A stretch of 64,000 nt of DNA from Brevibacterium sp. RIT 803 (GTDB lineage Bacteria; Actinomycetota; Actinomycetes; Actinomycetales; Brevibacteriaceae). Each line of letters opens with the position of its first letter. The stretch's first letter is position 1. The stretch is from contig NZ_JAFEMW010000002.1 in assembly GCF_016892625.1 (NCBI RefSeq), positions 248,001-312,000 of the forward strand, given 5' to 3'. The notes under the pieces are model-generated. The model was not told the origin of the DNA. It saw only the letters and a program-made list of their open reading frames with translations, and searched no databases. Shown here in pieces: positions 9,871 through 18,206 of this stretch. The position numbers and the translations under genes were made by a program.

Positions 9871-9909
9871 ACTCATGCGCCCATCAGCGACTATGATGGG
9901 CGCATGAGT
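9871..9909. promoter_or_regulatory. Perfect 16-bp inverted repeat over the lapA-like promoter and start codon
   Basis: ACTCATGCGCCCATCA (9871-9886) and its exact reverse complement (9894-9909) are separated by seven bases. The right arm overlaps a -10 box TATGAT (9892-9897) and contains the ATG at 9904, six bases after that box. If transcription begins at the ATG the dyad is a DNA operator covering about -33 to +6. Read as part of the icd transcript it could instead act as a terminator, although no T-run follows. Confidence 0.7.
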
Positions 9910-10392
9910 ACTCAAGACCCACGAGGCGAATCACAGACGCCCGACGAGCTGCTGGCCGAGACGCAGTCCGTGCTCGGCGACGAGGATCCGGCGACCGGCA
10001 GCACCCGAGAGGTCGCACCGACTCAGCAGGTTGATCCGACACAGCGCATCGAACCCGAGCAGCAGACCGAGCCGGCACAGCGCCAGGAGCCGACTCCTGC
10101 AGGCAAGGATGCGGAGCTGGCACAGCTTAAGGGCGGCTCCGGCATGTCGGCGGGAATGTGGGCATCCCTCATCCTCGGCGCCGTCATTGTCGTGCTCCTG
10201 CTCATCTTCATCCTGCAGAACAACGTCCCCGCCGAGTTCCAGTACTTCGGTTGGCAGTTCCAGCTGCCCCTCGGCGTTGCCATGCTCTTCGCCGCAATCG
10301 GCGGAATCTTCATCGCCGGCATCATCGGATCTGTGCGAATCTTCGTGCTCAACCGCAAACTGAAGAAGATCTCGAAGGCACTGGGCCGCTGA
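9904..10392 (+). CDS. LapA-domain (DUF1049) membrane protein
   Basis: A 162-residue protein with a long Gln/Glu/Pro-rich hydrophilic N-terminus (residues 1-78), followed by two transmembrane helices (about 84-104 and 117-140) and a short basic tail NRKLKKISKALGR. The helix pair with the connecting QNNVPAEFQYFGWQFQLPLG is the LapA signature. Function in actinobacteria is not established; in Gram-negatives LapA assists envelope lipid assembly. It is followed after three bases by the phosphopantetheinyl transferase gene. Confidence 0.85.
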   Translation: MSTQDPRGESQTPDELLAETQSVLGDEDPATGSTREVAPTQQVDPTQRIEPEQQTEPAQRQEPTPAGKDAELAQLKGGSGMSAGMWASLILGAVIVVLLLIFILQNNVPAEFQYFGWQFQLPLGVAMLFAAIGGIFIAGIIGSVRIFVLNRKLKKISKALGR

Positions 10393-10395
10393 TAC

Positions 10396-11040
10396 ATGCA
10401 GTCGCACTCCGGTTTCACGCTCCTGCCCACTCAACTCGATTCGACCATCGTCCTCGCCGACACTGACGCCGAGGCCGAATGGGCGCGCATCGATCTCTCT
10501 TCGCTGACGAAGCAGGAGATGAACTATGCGACGGAATTCGAACCCGATGCGGCGGCCACCTGGGCTGCAGGTCGAGTCATCCTCCGTCATGTCCTCGGCA
10601 CACACCTTGACCGCGACCCCGCCGACATCGAGATTCGCCTCGACTCGGCCGGCAAACCGCGAGTTGAGGAGTGCGAATTCTCCGTGACTCGAGCCAGGCG
10701 CTTGGTTCTCGTCGCCGTCGCCGACGATCCCATCGGAGTCGACCTCGAGGCTGTGCCCGAGCATGCAGTTGCCACCGAGGCGATGGCGTTGCTCCACCCG
10801 AAGGAGCGAGCCGAACTCGAGCAGGTCGCAGCCTCCGATCTGGCAACAGATTTCGTGCGCGTGTGGGCCCGCAAAGAAGCCTTCCTCAAGGCTCTGAGCA
10901 CCGGCCTGGCACGTGACCCTGGCATGGACTACATCGGTGCCGCCGCGTCACCCAGTTCTCCGCACCCAGACGTCGAGATCTTCGACCTCGAGTCAGGACT
11001 GCCCGCGGGCTACCACGCAGCTATCGCATTCAACCGCTGA
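10396..11040 (+). CDS. 4'-phosphopantetheinyl transferase superfamily protein (Sfp-like)
   Basis: Transfers phosphopantetheine from CoA to carrier proteins. In 214 residues it shows the two metal/CoA motifs of the family, GVDLEAVPEH (about residues 113-122) and VRVWARKEAFLKALSTGL (about 153-170). It is probably co-transcribed with the LapA-like gene three bases upstream. No NRPS or PKS gene lies within the window, so its carrier protein (fatty-acid ACP, a siderophore synthetase or other) is unknown. Confidence 0.9.
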   Translation: MQSHSGFTLLPTQLDSTIVLADTDAEAEWARIDLSSLTKQEMNYATEFEPDAAATWAAGRVILRHVLGTHLDRDPADIEIRLDSAGKPRVEECEFSVTRARRLVLVAVADDPIGVDLEAVPEHAVATEAMALLHPKERAELEQVAASDLATDFVRVWARKEAFLKALSTGLARDPGMDYIGAAASPSSPHPDVEIFDLESGLPAGYHAAIAFNR

Positions 11041-11085
11041 CGGTCACTCTCGGTCAGCCGGGTTCTCAGTCCCAGAAGGTTTCGG

Positions 11086-11493
11086 TCAGTCGCTTCGCGT
11101 TGCGGCCCCGCCAGAAGCCTCGTCCTCCGCGAAATCGGGGCCGTTGGCCCCAGTGGTGAACACGATGGCAATGGCCAATGAGCCAAGAGCCGTGTAGCCG
11201 AGCCAGACGAAACCCGCCGCCGAGCTGCCGACGAGGGCGAGGATCACGGCGATGATCGTCGAGACCACCCAGAGCAAGTCGAATACCGCCAGGTACTTCA
11301 CATAGCTCTTCTCACCCTTGCGGGCACCATAGGAGATCTCCGTGGCAGCGCTGAGAAAGAGCAGGACTATCGCCGCGATCGTCAGCCACCTCGGCGCAAG
11401 CAGCAATGACTCGACCGCTGGAAGAAACGCGCAGAGTGCGACCGCGACGATCAGTTTGAAGACGCCATCTGCGACGAACCCGAATTTCATCAT
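11086..11493 (-). CDS. Four-helix integral membrane protein, hypothetical
   Basis: A 135-residue protein with hydrophobic segments at about 10-32, 37-52, 69-90 and 95-113 and a hydrophilic acidic tail. No recognisable family. Its ATG overlaps the stop codon of the upstream MocR-type regulator gene by four bases, so the two are translated from one mRNA. This placement hints at a role linked to vitamin B6 or its regulator, but that is speculation. Confidence 0.7.
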   Translation of the reverse strand: MMKFGFVADGVFKLIVAVALCAFLPAVESLLLAPRWLTIAAIVLLFLSAATEISYGARKGEKSYVKYLAVFDLLWVVSTIIAVILALVGSSAAGFVWLGYTALGSLAIAIVFTTGANGPDFAEDEASGGAATRSD

Positions 11494-12917
11494 TCCCCGA
11501 TCCTACTCAACCGCTCCTGCACCGCCTCCAATGCCTGATGCAGCACTGCGGCTTCGACGTTCGAGTGGGCGATGACGATACCGTGCCTGACGTCGCTGTC
11601 TGCGCTCCATCCGGCTGCCAGCGAGGCCACAAGGATCCCTCGCTCTGCCAGGTCGGTGCGCAGCTGTGCTGCGGTGCCCTCTCGTGTCTCGATGACGAGG
11701 GTTCGACCTTCGTGGACGAGACCGGGAATCGCACCGACCTCACCAAGGACCGCTTCGGCGGCCCTGAGCCTGCGCCGGCCACGTGAGATTCTGCGACGCA
11801 GCCCTCCGGAGTTCAGATAGGACGCGATCGCTGTCTGCATGACCGGTGAGAACGCCGGGCCCAAAGCGGTGCGCATGATGCTCAATCGGCGGCCGAGCTC
11901 CCCATGGGCGATGATGTACCCGGTGGACACGGCAGAGGTCAGCAAGGTTGAGAACGTGCCGATGTGGACCACCTGTGCCGGAGCATCGGTGGACACCGCG
12001 AGATCGTAGAGGGTGGGCACCACTGTGCGGGCGTAGCGGGCTTCGCTGTCGTAGTCGTCTTCGATGACGATGACGCCGGTCGCCTGTGCCCATTCCAGGA
12101 GTCTGACCCGTCGGTCGATGGGCATGGTGGTCCCATGCGGGAACTGGTGGTTGGGAGTCACGACGACCGCGCCGAGGTGGTCAGCGGTGACTGCGGGCGG
12201 ATGTGTCGTGTCGATCGGCTTGAGATCACGATCCGACATGGCTTGACGCAGTCCCGGAAATCCGGGGTTCTCGACGCCGATAGCACCCTCGACTCCCGTC
12301 GTGAGGAGCAGGCGGAGCCCATCACGGGATCCGCTGGTGAGGATGATGTCATCGGGGTCGACGCTCATCCCCCGCGTTAGGCGCAGGTGGTCGGCGATCG
12401 CCCATCTGGTCTGCGGCTGTCCCAACGGATCGATCGGACCCGGATCGATGTCGAGCGAATCACGCCATGCTCTGCGAAACGCGGGTTCCTGCAGCGGGTT
12501 GTCTCCGCCGAAGCCGGGCCGCAGGTCGACGAAGCTGCGCAGTCTGCGTCGTGGAACCTGCGGTGGGCGCATACGTGGGTTGCGGGTGCGTGCGGTGTTC
12601 GGCAACTCCGGGTTCACTCGTGTGGCTGAGCGTTCAGCCGTGATGAGGAACCCTTCGACGACGAGTTGGGCATACGCGGTTTCGACTGTCCCACGCGAGA
12701 CGTCGAGGTAGGCGGCCAGACGCCTGCTGGCAGGCACCGGCTCTCCGGGGCGGACCGCTCCGGCGGCGATGAGTCGCCTGATCTCCGCCACCAGCTGATC
12801 AGGCAGCGGCGTCGCCGCGTCCCGGTCGATGTCGATGGGCAGTGTGATCCCGTCGGCCCGGGGCAGGACTATGCCTGGCGGAGCAGCATCGGGGTGCGGC
12901 GGCTGAGCTGGGGGCAT
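11490..12917 (-). CDS. pdxR: PdxR-like MocR/GntR regulator with aminotransferase domain
   Basis: A transcription factor with an N-terminal GntR winged helix (about residues 15-85, including RLAAYLDVSRGTVETAYAQLVVEGFL) fused to a fold-type I aminotransferase domain that binds PLP. The PLP region (VIEDDYDSEAR) and the usual Lys region are replaced by IGTFSTLLTSAVSTGY, where the expected SxSK-like lysine is not obvious to me. It is divergent from pdxST, the classic place for PdxR, which activates pdxST when PLP is scarce in Corynebacterium. Start chosen at 12917, where TATGAT sits six bases upstream. Confidence 0.88.
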   Translation of the reverse strand: MPPAQPPHPDAAPPGIVLPRADGITLPIDIDRDAATPLPDQLVAEIRRLIAAGAVRPGEPVPASRRLAAYLDVSRGTVETAYAQLVVEGFLITAERSATRVNPELPNTARTRNPRMRPPQVPRRRLRSFVDLRPGFGGDNPLQEPAFRRAWRDSLDIDPGPIDPLGQPQTRWAIADHLRLTRGMSVDPDDIILTSGSRDGLRLLLTTGVEGAIGVENPGFPGLRQAMSDRDLKPIDTTHPPAVTADHLGAVVVTPNHQFPHGTTMPIDRRVRLLEWAQATGVIVIEDDYDSEARYARTVVPTLYDLAVSTDAPAQVVHIGTFSTLLTSAVSTGYIIAHGELGRRLSIMRTALGPAFSPVMQTAIASYLNSGGLRRRISRGRRRLRAAEAVLGEVGAIPGLVHEGRTLVIETREGTAAQLRTDLAERGILVASLAAGWSADSDVRHGIVIAHSNVEAAVLHQALEAVQERLSRIGE

Positions 12918-13061
12918 GTATCGATCATACTGGCCTAAAACTTTTCGTGTTCTCTGGCACTCCTGGTGAGCCACTTCGGGATCTAGTGTGTTGGTGAACG
13001 GCCGTTCTCATCGATCAGCTCGCCCACTTCATCGGGCCCACCACGAACTGAAAGCACGACA
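12918..13061. promoter_or_regulatory. Divergent pdxR/pdxST control region
   Basis: It contains the pdxR -10 box (12924-12929, reverse strand TATGAT). Two copies of CCACTTC occur at 12971-12977 and 13024-13030, i.e. GAAGTGG on the other strand. The reported Corynebacterium PdxR site is built from AAAGTGG repeats as I recall it, so these are candidate PdxR half-sites, though 53 bases apart. Confidence 0.4.
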
Positions 13062-13943
13062 ATGACACAGACTCAGACCCTGCTCAACACCGGCCTGGCC
13101 CAGATGCTCAAGGGCGGCGTCATCATGGACGTCGTCAACGAAGAGCAGGCACGCATCGCAGAGGCTGCCGGAGCCTCGGCGGTCATGGCACTCGAACGCG
13201 TGCCGGCCGACATCCGCGCTCAGGGCGGAGTAGCTCGGATGAGCGACCCCGACCTCATCGACGGCATCACCGCTGCCGTGTCGATCCCGGTCATGGCCAA
13301 GGCCCGAATCGGGCATTTCGTGGAGGCGCAGATCCTCGAGACTCTCGGTGTGGACTACATCGACGAATCCGAGGTCCTCTCCCCCGCAGACTTCGTCAAT
13401 CACATCGATAAGTCCGTTTTCAAGGTTCCATTCGTCTGTGGTGCGACCAACCTCGGCGAGGCTCTGCGGCGCATCACAGAGGGCGCGTCGATGATCCGTT
13501 CCAAGGGTGAGGCGGGCACCGGTGACGTCTCCGAAGCGATGCGCCACCTGCGGACCATCAACTCCGAGATCAGAGCCTTGGGTGCCAAGAGCGACGACGA
13601 GCTCTACGTCGCGGCCAAGGAGCACGCGGCCCCGTACCACCTGATCAAGCAGGTCGCCGGCCTGGGTCGACTGCCCGTCGTGACCTTCGTCGCCGGCGGC
13701 ATCGCCACTCCGGCGGATGCTGCGATGATGATGCAGCTGGGCGCCGACGGCGTCTTCGTCGGATCCGGCATCTTCAAGTCCGGAAACCCCGAAGCCCGTG
13801 CCAAGGCCATCGTCGAGGCGACCACCCACTTCGACGATCCGATCGCCGTGGCCAAGGCCTCTCGTGGGCTCGGCGATGCGATGGTCGGCATCAACGTCGC
13901 AGATGTTCCAGCACCCCACCGTCTGGCGGAGCGCGGCTGGTGA
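13062..13943 (+). CDS. pdxS: Pyridoxal 5'-phosphate synthase lyase subunit
   Basis: Condenses ribose 5-phosphate, glyceraldehyde 3-phosphate and ammonia into PLP, working as a dodecamer with PdxT. The 293-residue TIM-barrel protein shows the family blocks [41 protein letters not shown] (active-site Lys), [17 protein letters not shown] and the phosphate-binding loop [14 protein letters not shown]. It is the first gene of the pdxST operon and is very strongly conserved. Confidence 0.98.
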   Translation: MTQTQTLLNTGLAQMLKGGVIMDVVNEEQARIAEAAGASAVMALERVPADIRAQGGVARMSDPDLIDGITAAVSIPVMAKARIGHFVEAQILETLGVDYIDESEVLSPADFVNHIDKSVFKVPFVCGATNLGEALRRITEGASMIRSKGEAGTGDVSEAMRHLRTINSEIRALGAKSDDELYVAAKEHAAPYHLIKQVAGLGRLPVVTFVAGGIATPADAAMMMQLGADGVFVGSGIFKSGNPEARAKAIVEATTHFDDPIAVAKASRGLGDAMVGINVADVPAPHRLAERGW

Positions 13944-14521
13944 GAGTCGGTGTTCTCAGCCTCCAGGGAGCCTTCCGAGAACACCTCGCTGTCCTCGACT
14001 CCTTGGGGGCCATCTCCTGCAAGGTGACCAGGCCGGAGCACCTCGAGAATATCGATTCCATCATCCTGCCCGGCGGTGAGTCATCGGCCATGGTGCGCAT
14101 CGCCGCCACGACTGAGCTCTTCCCCGCACTTCGGGAGAAGATCAGTGTTGGGTTGCCGGTCTTCGGCACGTGCGCCGGGCTCATTCTTCTTGCGGATCGA
14201 CTCACGGATGCTTCGTTGGACGGTTTCGACCGCCTCGGCGGGCTTGATGTGACTGTGGCTCGCAACGCCTACGGCAGGCAGCGGGAATCCTTCTGCGCAC
14301 CCGTACAGGTCACCGGTCTCGACGGCGCGTTCGACGCGACATTCATCCGGGCCCCGCAGATTCTGGATCTGGGCTCTGGTGTCGAAGTGCTCAGCGAATA
14401 CACCGAGGTGCCTGTGCTTGTGCGCCAGGGCAATGTTTGGGGCGGCAGTTTCCATCCTGAGCTCGGGACGGATATGAGGATCCACGAAGAATTCCTGCAC
14501 AGCCTCGGTGTGACCGTGTAA
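13940..14521 (+). CDS. pdxT: Pyridoxal 5'-phosphate synthase glutaminase subunit
   Basis: Class-I-like glutamine amidotransferase that feeds ammonia to PdxS. In 193 residues it has [13 protein letters not shown] at the N-terminus, LPGGESSAM, the nucleophile Cys in [12 protein letters not shown], and the His/Glu pair in FHPELGTD. The GTG start overlaps the pdxS stop by four bases, so the subunits are translationally coupled. Confidence 0.97.
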   Translation: MRVGVLSLQGAFREHLAVLDSLGAISCKVTRPEHLENIDSIILPGGESSAMVRIAATTELFPALREKISVGLPVFGTCAGLILLADRLTDASLDGFDRLGGLDVTVARNAYGRQRESFCAPVQVTGLDGAFDATFIRAPQILDLGSGVEVLSEYTEVPVLVRQGNVWGGSFHPELGTDMRIHEEFLHSLGVTV

Positions 14522-14531
14522 AGATTGAACC

Positions 14532-16115
14532 ATGACGAATGAGACGCTGCAGAAACTCAAGTCCGGATACACCTTCGATGCGCAGACCTTGGATCTGGGA
14601 GTGGCGCTGAACGAGGACGTACCTGACAAGGACACGCCCATCTCGATCCCTCTGTCGATGCTCAACCGGCACGGACTCGTTGCCGGCGCCACCGGCACCG
14701 GTAAGACTGTGACCCTCCAGGTCCTGGCCGAGCAGCTCTCTCGCGCTGGTGTTCCCGTCTTCGCGTCCGACATCAAGGGCGACCTGTCGGGAATCGGTGC
14801 GGCGGGCAAGGCGTCTGACAGACTGAGCACACGACTCGAGGCCTCGGGCCAGGAGTGGAAGTCATCGGCGAACCCCACCGAGTTCTACACCTTGGGAGAT
14901 TCGGGACTGGGAACTCCGCTGCGGGCCACCGTCACCTCATTCGGACCGATCCTGCTCGCCAAGGTCCTCGAGCTCAACGACACCCAGGAATCGGTGCTCT
15001 CACTGGTCTTCCACTATGCCGACACTGCCGGTCTTGCGCTGCTCGATCTCTCTGACCTGCGCGCGGTGCTGAACTTCCTCACCTCAGATGAGGGCACGGC
15101 CGACTTGGAAGACATCGGTGGGGCGTCGAAGGCCACTGTCGGTGTCATCCTGCGAAAGATCTCCGAGCTCTCTGCTCAGGGCGGCGATGTGTTCTTCGGC
15201 GAACCTGAATTCGACACCGCCGATCTGCTGCGCGTTGACGACAACGGAGCCGGAATCGTCTCGGTCCTCGAGCTCCAGAAGCTCAATCAGTCCCCCGCGA
15301 TCTTCTCCACGTTCCTGATGTGGCTGTTGGCCGACCTGTTCCAGGATCTGCCGGAGGTCGGCGATGCCGACAAACCCTCACTTGTGTTCTTCTTCGACGA
15401 GGCGCACCTGCTCTTCGCCGATGCCTCGAAGGCGTTTCTGCAGTCGGTGACGCAGACCGTGCGTCTCATCCGCTCGAAGGGCGTCGGCGTCTTCTTCGTC
15501 ACGCAGACTCCCAAGGACGTACCCGACGATGTGCTGGCCCAGCTGGGTTCGCGCATTCAGCATCAGCTGCGGGCGCATACTCCCAACGATGCCAAAGCGC
15601 TGAAGTCGACGGTGCAGACGTTCCCGAAGTCCGACTACGATCTCGAGGAGCTGCTCACCTCGCTGGGTATCGGGGAGGCGATCGTGACGGTGATGGATCC
15701 AGAGGGTGCTCCCACGCCCGTGGCTCCGACGAGGATGCGTGCACCCGAGTCGCAGATGGGACCGATGTCCGAGGACGAGATCAAGGCCGCCGTTGCGGCT
15801 TCTCCGCAGCAGGAGAAATACGGTACTGCCATCGACAACGAGTCTGCCCGCGAGATCCTCACGAAGCGCCTTGAAGCAGGTTCTGAGGCCCATGACGAGG
15901 AGCAGGCAGCCACGGACAAGATTGCGTTCCCGGAGGACTCGGCACAGGACTCCCGGTCGGGATCAGGCTCGCGGTCGTCTTCGGGGTCGAAGCAGAAGGA
16001 GGACGACAGCATGTTCTCCAAGGTCGTGCAGTCCTCGGCGTTCAAACAGTTCACGCGCACTGCGGTCCGAGAGATCACACGCGGAATCTTCGGCACCTCT
16101 CGTCGTCGCCGCTAG
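14532..16115 (+). CDS. HerA-like ATPase/helicase (DUF853)
   Basis: A 527-residue P-loop ATPase. Walker A is GATGTGKT near residue 52, Walker B is LVFFFDEAH near 278, followed by the sensor region VFFVTQTPKDVPDDVLAQLGSRIQHQL typical of HerA/FtsK-like proteins of the DUF853 family. The C-terminus has a Ser/Gly-rich linker (about 475-490) and a basic end FGTSRRRR. The family's cellular role is poorly defined (DNA translocation or repair suspected). It starts ten bases after pdxT. Its last four bases overlap the convergent lipid-kinase gene. Confidence 0.9.
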   Translation: MTNETLQKLKSGYTFDAQTLDLGVALNEDVPDKDTPISIPLSMLNRHGLVAGATGTGKTVTLQVLAEQLSRAGVPVFASDIKGDLSGIGAAGKASDRLSTRLEASGQEWKSSANPTEFYTLGDSGLGTPLRATVTSFGPILLAKVLELNDTQESVLSLVFHYADTAGLALLDLSDLRAVLNFLTSDEGTADLEDIGGASKATVGVILRKISELSAQGGDVFFGEPEFDTADLLRVDDNGAGIVSVLELQKLNQSPAIFSTFLMWLLADLFQDLPEVGDADKPSLVFFFDEAHLLFADASKAFLQSVTQTVRLIRSKGVGVFFVTQTPKDVPDDVLAQLGSRIQHQLRAHTPNDAKALKSTVQTFPKSDYDLEELLTSLGIGEAIVTVMDPEGAPTPVAPTRMRAPESQMGPMSEDEIKAAVAASPQQEKYGTAIDNESAREILTKRLEAGSEAHDEEQAATDKIAFPEDSAQDSRSGSGSRSSSGSKQKEDDSMFSKVVQSSAFKQFTRTAVREITRGIFGTSRRRR

Positions 16116-17062
16116 TTCGGCGTTAAGACTGCCAGCGAAGTCGTTCCGGCCCGCAGGTCCAGCCGGCGGCAGTCACCGATGAGGTCACCGTCGAGCTGGA
16201 CCTGAGTCGGGGTCTCAAGGATGATGCTGAGTTCGGTTCCCTGCCAATAGTGCATCGAGGAGTGGGATGCCCGTCGGCGGTTCAGACGGTTCCAGCCGAT
16301 CTGCGCCCATTCGCCGAGGCGGTCACCGGCTTGCGTCGACCTCAGCTCGACAGCGAGAAATTCGAACTCATCTGCGCTCACCTTCGCGTGGTCGAATACC
16401 GGGATAGGTCCGGCAGGTCGAGAAGTCTTCGCTGCCATCACCGACCAGGCCTCGGTGACGGTCGTGCCGTCGAACTGTGGGCTGGCCGAGTGTGGGTCCA
16501 TGAGTCGGGTCTTGATCAGTGGGGCGAACAGGGCCCGGCTGGCACCGTAGGCATAGCCGAGAACTCCCAATCTGAGGGCCGCCGGCAATCGTGCGTGCCC
16601 GGAAATTGCCATCGCATCTCCACCGACTCCTGCCAGTGACACGAAGTGCTCACGGCGTGAACCAGTCGCGGTGAAACAGTCTGCTTCGTTCACGGGAATG
16701 TGGCAGACCGGCATCGACTCAGACCCCACATGCACGTCGGCCAGCTTCAGCGCATTCTCAGCCGATCGGACTCCGATGTGCTTGGACAGAACATTCGCGG
16801 TTCCGGTCGGAATGATGAGCCCAGGCACCCGCGCTTCAGCCAGCACTGGAGCACTGGCTCGCAGTGTGCCATCACCTCCGAGCACGACGACGAGGTCTGC
16901 ACCCCAGTCAAGCAATTGCGAGGTCTGCTCGGTCCCCGGCCACTGGGGAGTAGTTGTTGCACTGCGATACGTGATCCGTTTCCGCTTGAGGACCTCGACG
17001 AGTCGGACGTAAGCGCGCGTGGTTCGTGCGTGCTTCGGGTTGGCGAGGATTCCGACCTTCAT
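16112..17062 (-). CDS. Diacylglycerol/lipid kinase family protein
   Basis: A 316-residue protein of the DAGK_cat family. It has the nucleotide-binding motif VVLGGDGTLRASAPVL (about residues 55-70), IPTGTANVLSKHIG, and the C-terminal substrate-domain end VQLDGDLIGDC. Such enzymes phosphorylate diacylglycerol or related lipids in phospholipid turnover; the exact lipid is unknown. Start set at MKVGILANPKHAR, as the longer frame adds only low-information residues. It lies seven bases downstream of the winged-helix gene. Confidence 0.9.
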   Translation of the reverse strand: MKVGILANPKHARTTRAYVRLVEVLKRKRITYRSATTTPQWPGTEQTSQLLDWGADLVVVLGGDGTLRASAPVLAEARVPGLIIPTGTANVLSKHIGVRSAENALKLADVHVGSESMPVCHIPVNEADCFTATGSRREHFVSLAGVGGDAMAISGHARLPAALRLGVLGYAYGASRALFAPLIKTRLMDPHSASPQFDGTTVTEAWSVMAAKTSRPAGPIPVFDHAKVSADEFEFLAVELRSTQAGDRLGEWAQIGWNRLNRRRASHSSMHYWQGTELSIILETPTQVQLDGDLIGDCRRLDLRAGTTSLAVLTPN

Positions 17063-17069
17063 CGCGGCT

Positions 17070-18152
17070 TCAGGCGAAAGCCGGATGCGAGGCGGCAACA
17101 GCCTCGGCGCGGTCATGGTCGACAGCTTGGTTGCCGAAGGGGTCGATGATCAGGCGTGGTCCGGTCTTGCGCGGTGAACGCTTCCACGTTGCCCGTGCTT
17201 TGGCACCGTCGATGAGGGTGTTCTTGAACATGCCGTTGCCGCCGGGGACGACGAGCTTCTCATGCGCCGGATCCAAGGTGGCACTGCGGTCCTTGTACCC
17301 GAGGATGATCTCGTCGAATCCGGGCAGCAGCAGGAGTTGGTTCGTCTGTGACTGCGTCTCGTGCAGGCGATCGTCCAATTCGGGCGATTGGTAGTGCTCT
17401 CGGTCCTCGATCCTGACCTCGACGATCTCGCCGCCGGCGACGGCTGCGGCGATGGCTTTGCGCACCGGCGTCTTGGGCAGTCCCGTCCACCGTGCGGCGT
17501 CGTCGATCGTCACGGGCCCATGGCTGAGTACGTAGCGTCGCATCCATTCGTGCAGAGCGGCTTCAGCGTCGAGTTCGACAGGGTTCGGGATCCAGTCGCC
17601 GGTGAGGACGTATTTCATATCGTCTTTGCCTTCGACCATGGGTCCTTGCGCGATGATGTTGCGCAGGGCCAGGGTGGTGATGAGGTAGCGTTCGTGCCCG
17701 TATTCCTTGCCTGCCTCCAGGGGTGCGAAGGCATCGAGCAGTTCCTGACGGGTCAGGGGCCCGCGGGCTCGGATCGCCTCTTCGGCCAGCTGCGCGGCGG
17801 CGTCGACCATGGCATCGTCGATGCCGAAGACCTCACGCCGCTTCGCCACGGCGTCCAAGGTCCGTTGTCCGGTCAGCCCGAGAATCCATCCGAGATCTGC
17901 AGCAGCGGCCAGGTGGATCGTTCCTCGCTGCGTCCATGTGCGGATGATGTGCCCTGAATCCATCGCCTCACGAACGGCTGCGACCGAGGATCCTGTGCGC
18001 AGCGCGATCGAGACCAATGCACCGCCCAGTGCCTGAGCTTGGACACACCCGAGATCTCGGACCACCGAATATGCAGAGACGTTGCCCGACCGTGCAGAAT
18101 CGATGAGTCCCTGTGAGATCAGACGAGCGGCTGAGACCTGGTGTGAGTCCAT
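17070..18152 (-). CDS. Winged-helix DNA-binding domain protein (HTH_42, YcaQ/AlkX-like)
   Basis: A 360-residue protein of the PF06224 type. Visible landmarks are VQAQALGGALVSIALR near residue 45, the conserved RTWTQRGTIHLAAAADLGWIL, three winged-helix-like repeats, LLLPGFDEIILGYKDR, and the C-terminal VVPGGNGMFKNTLIDG block. Relatives include DNA glycosylases acting on interstrand crosslinks or bulky adducts (AlkX/AlkZ), so a repair role is possible. Start 18152 fits a leaderless promoter TATCGT six bases upstream. Confidence 0.85.
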   Translation of the reverse strand: MDSHQVSAARLISQGLIDSARSGNVSAYSVVRDLGCVQAQALGGALVSIALRTGSSVAAVREAMDSGHIIRTWTQRGTIHLAAAADLGWILGLTGQRTLDAVAKRREVFGIDDAMVDAAAQLAEEAIRARGPLTRQELLDAFAPLEAGKEYGHERYLITTLALRNIIAQGPMVEGKDDMKYVLTGDWIPNPVELDAEAALHEWMRRYVLSHGPVTIDDAARWTGLPKTPVRKAIAAAVAGGEIVEVRIEDREHYQSPELDDRLHETQSQTNQLLLLPGFDEIILGYKDRSATLDPAHEKLVVPGGNGMFKNTLIDGAKARATWKRSPRKTGPRLIIDPFGNQAVDHDRAEAVAASHPAFA

Positions 18153-18158
18153 GAGCCC

Positions 18159-18164
18159 ACGATA
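18159..18164 (-). promoter_or_regulatory. -10 element TATCGT for a leaderless gene
   Basis: Reverse-strand TATCGT is six bases before the ATG of the winged-helix gene. Confidence 0.5.
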
Positions 18165-18206
18165 GTCCACGGCACTGACGCGACCTTGAGCTTCCGCGTC
18201 GCCGGA

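Noticed and set aside
13029..13919. Reverse 296-codon frame over pdxS
   Set aside because: Exact antisense of pdxS, which is highly conserved; no independent support.
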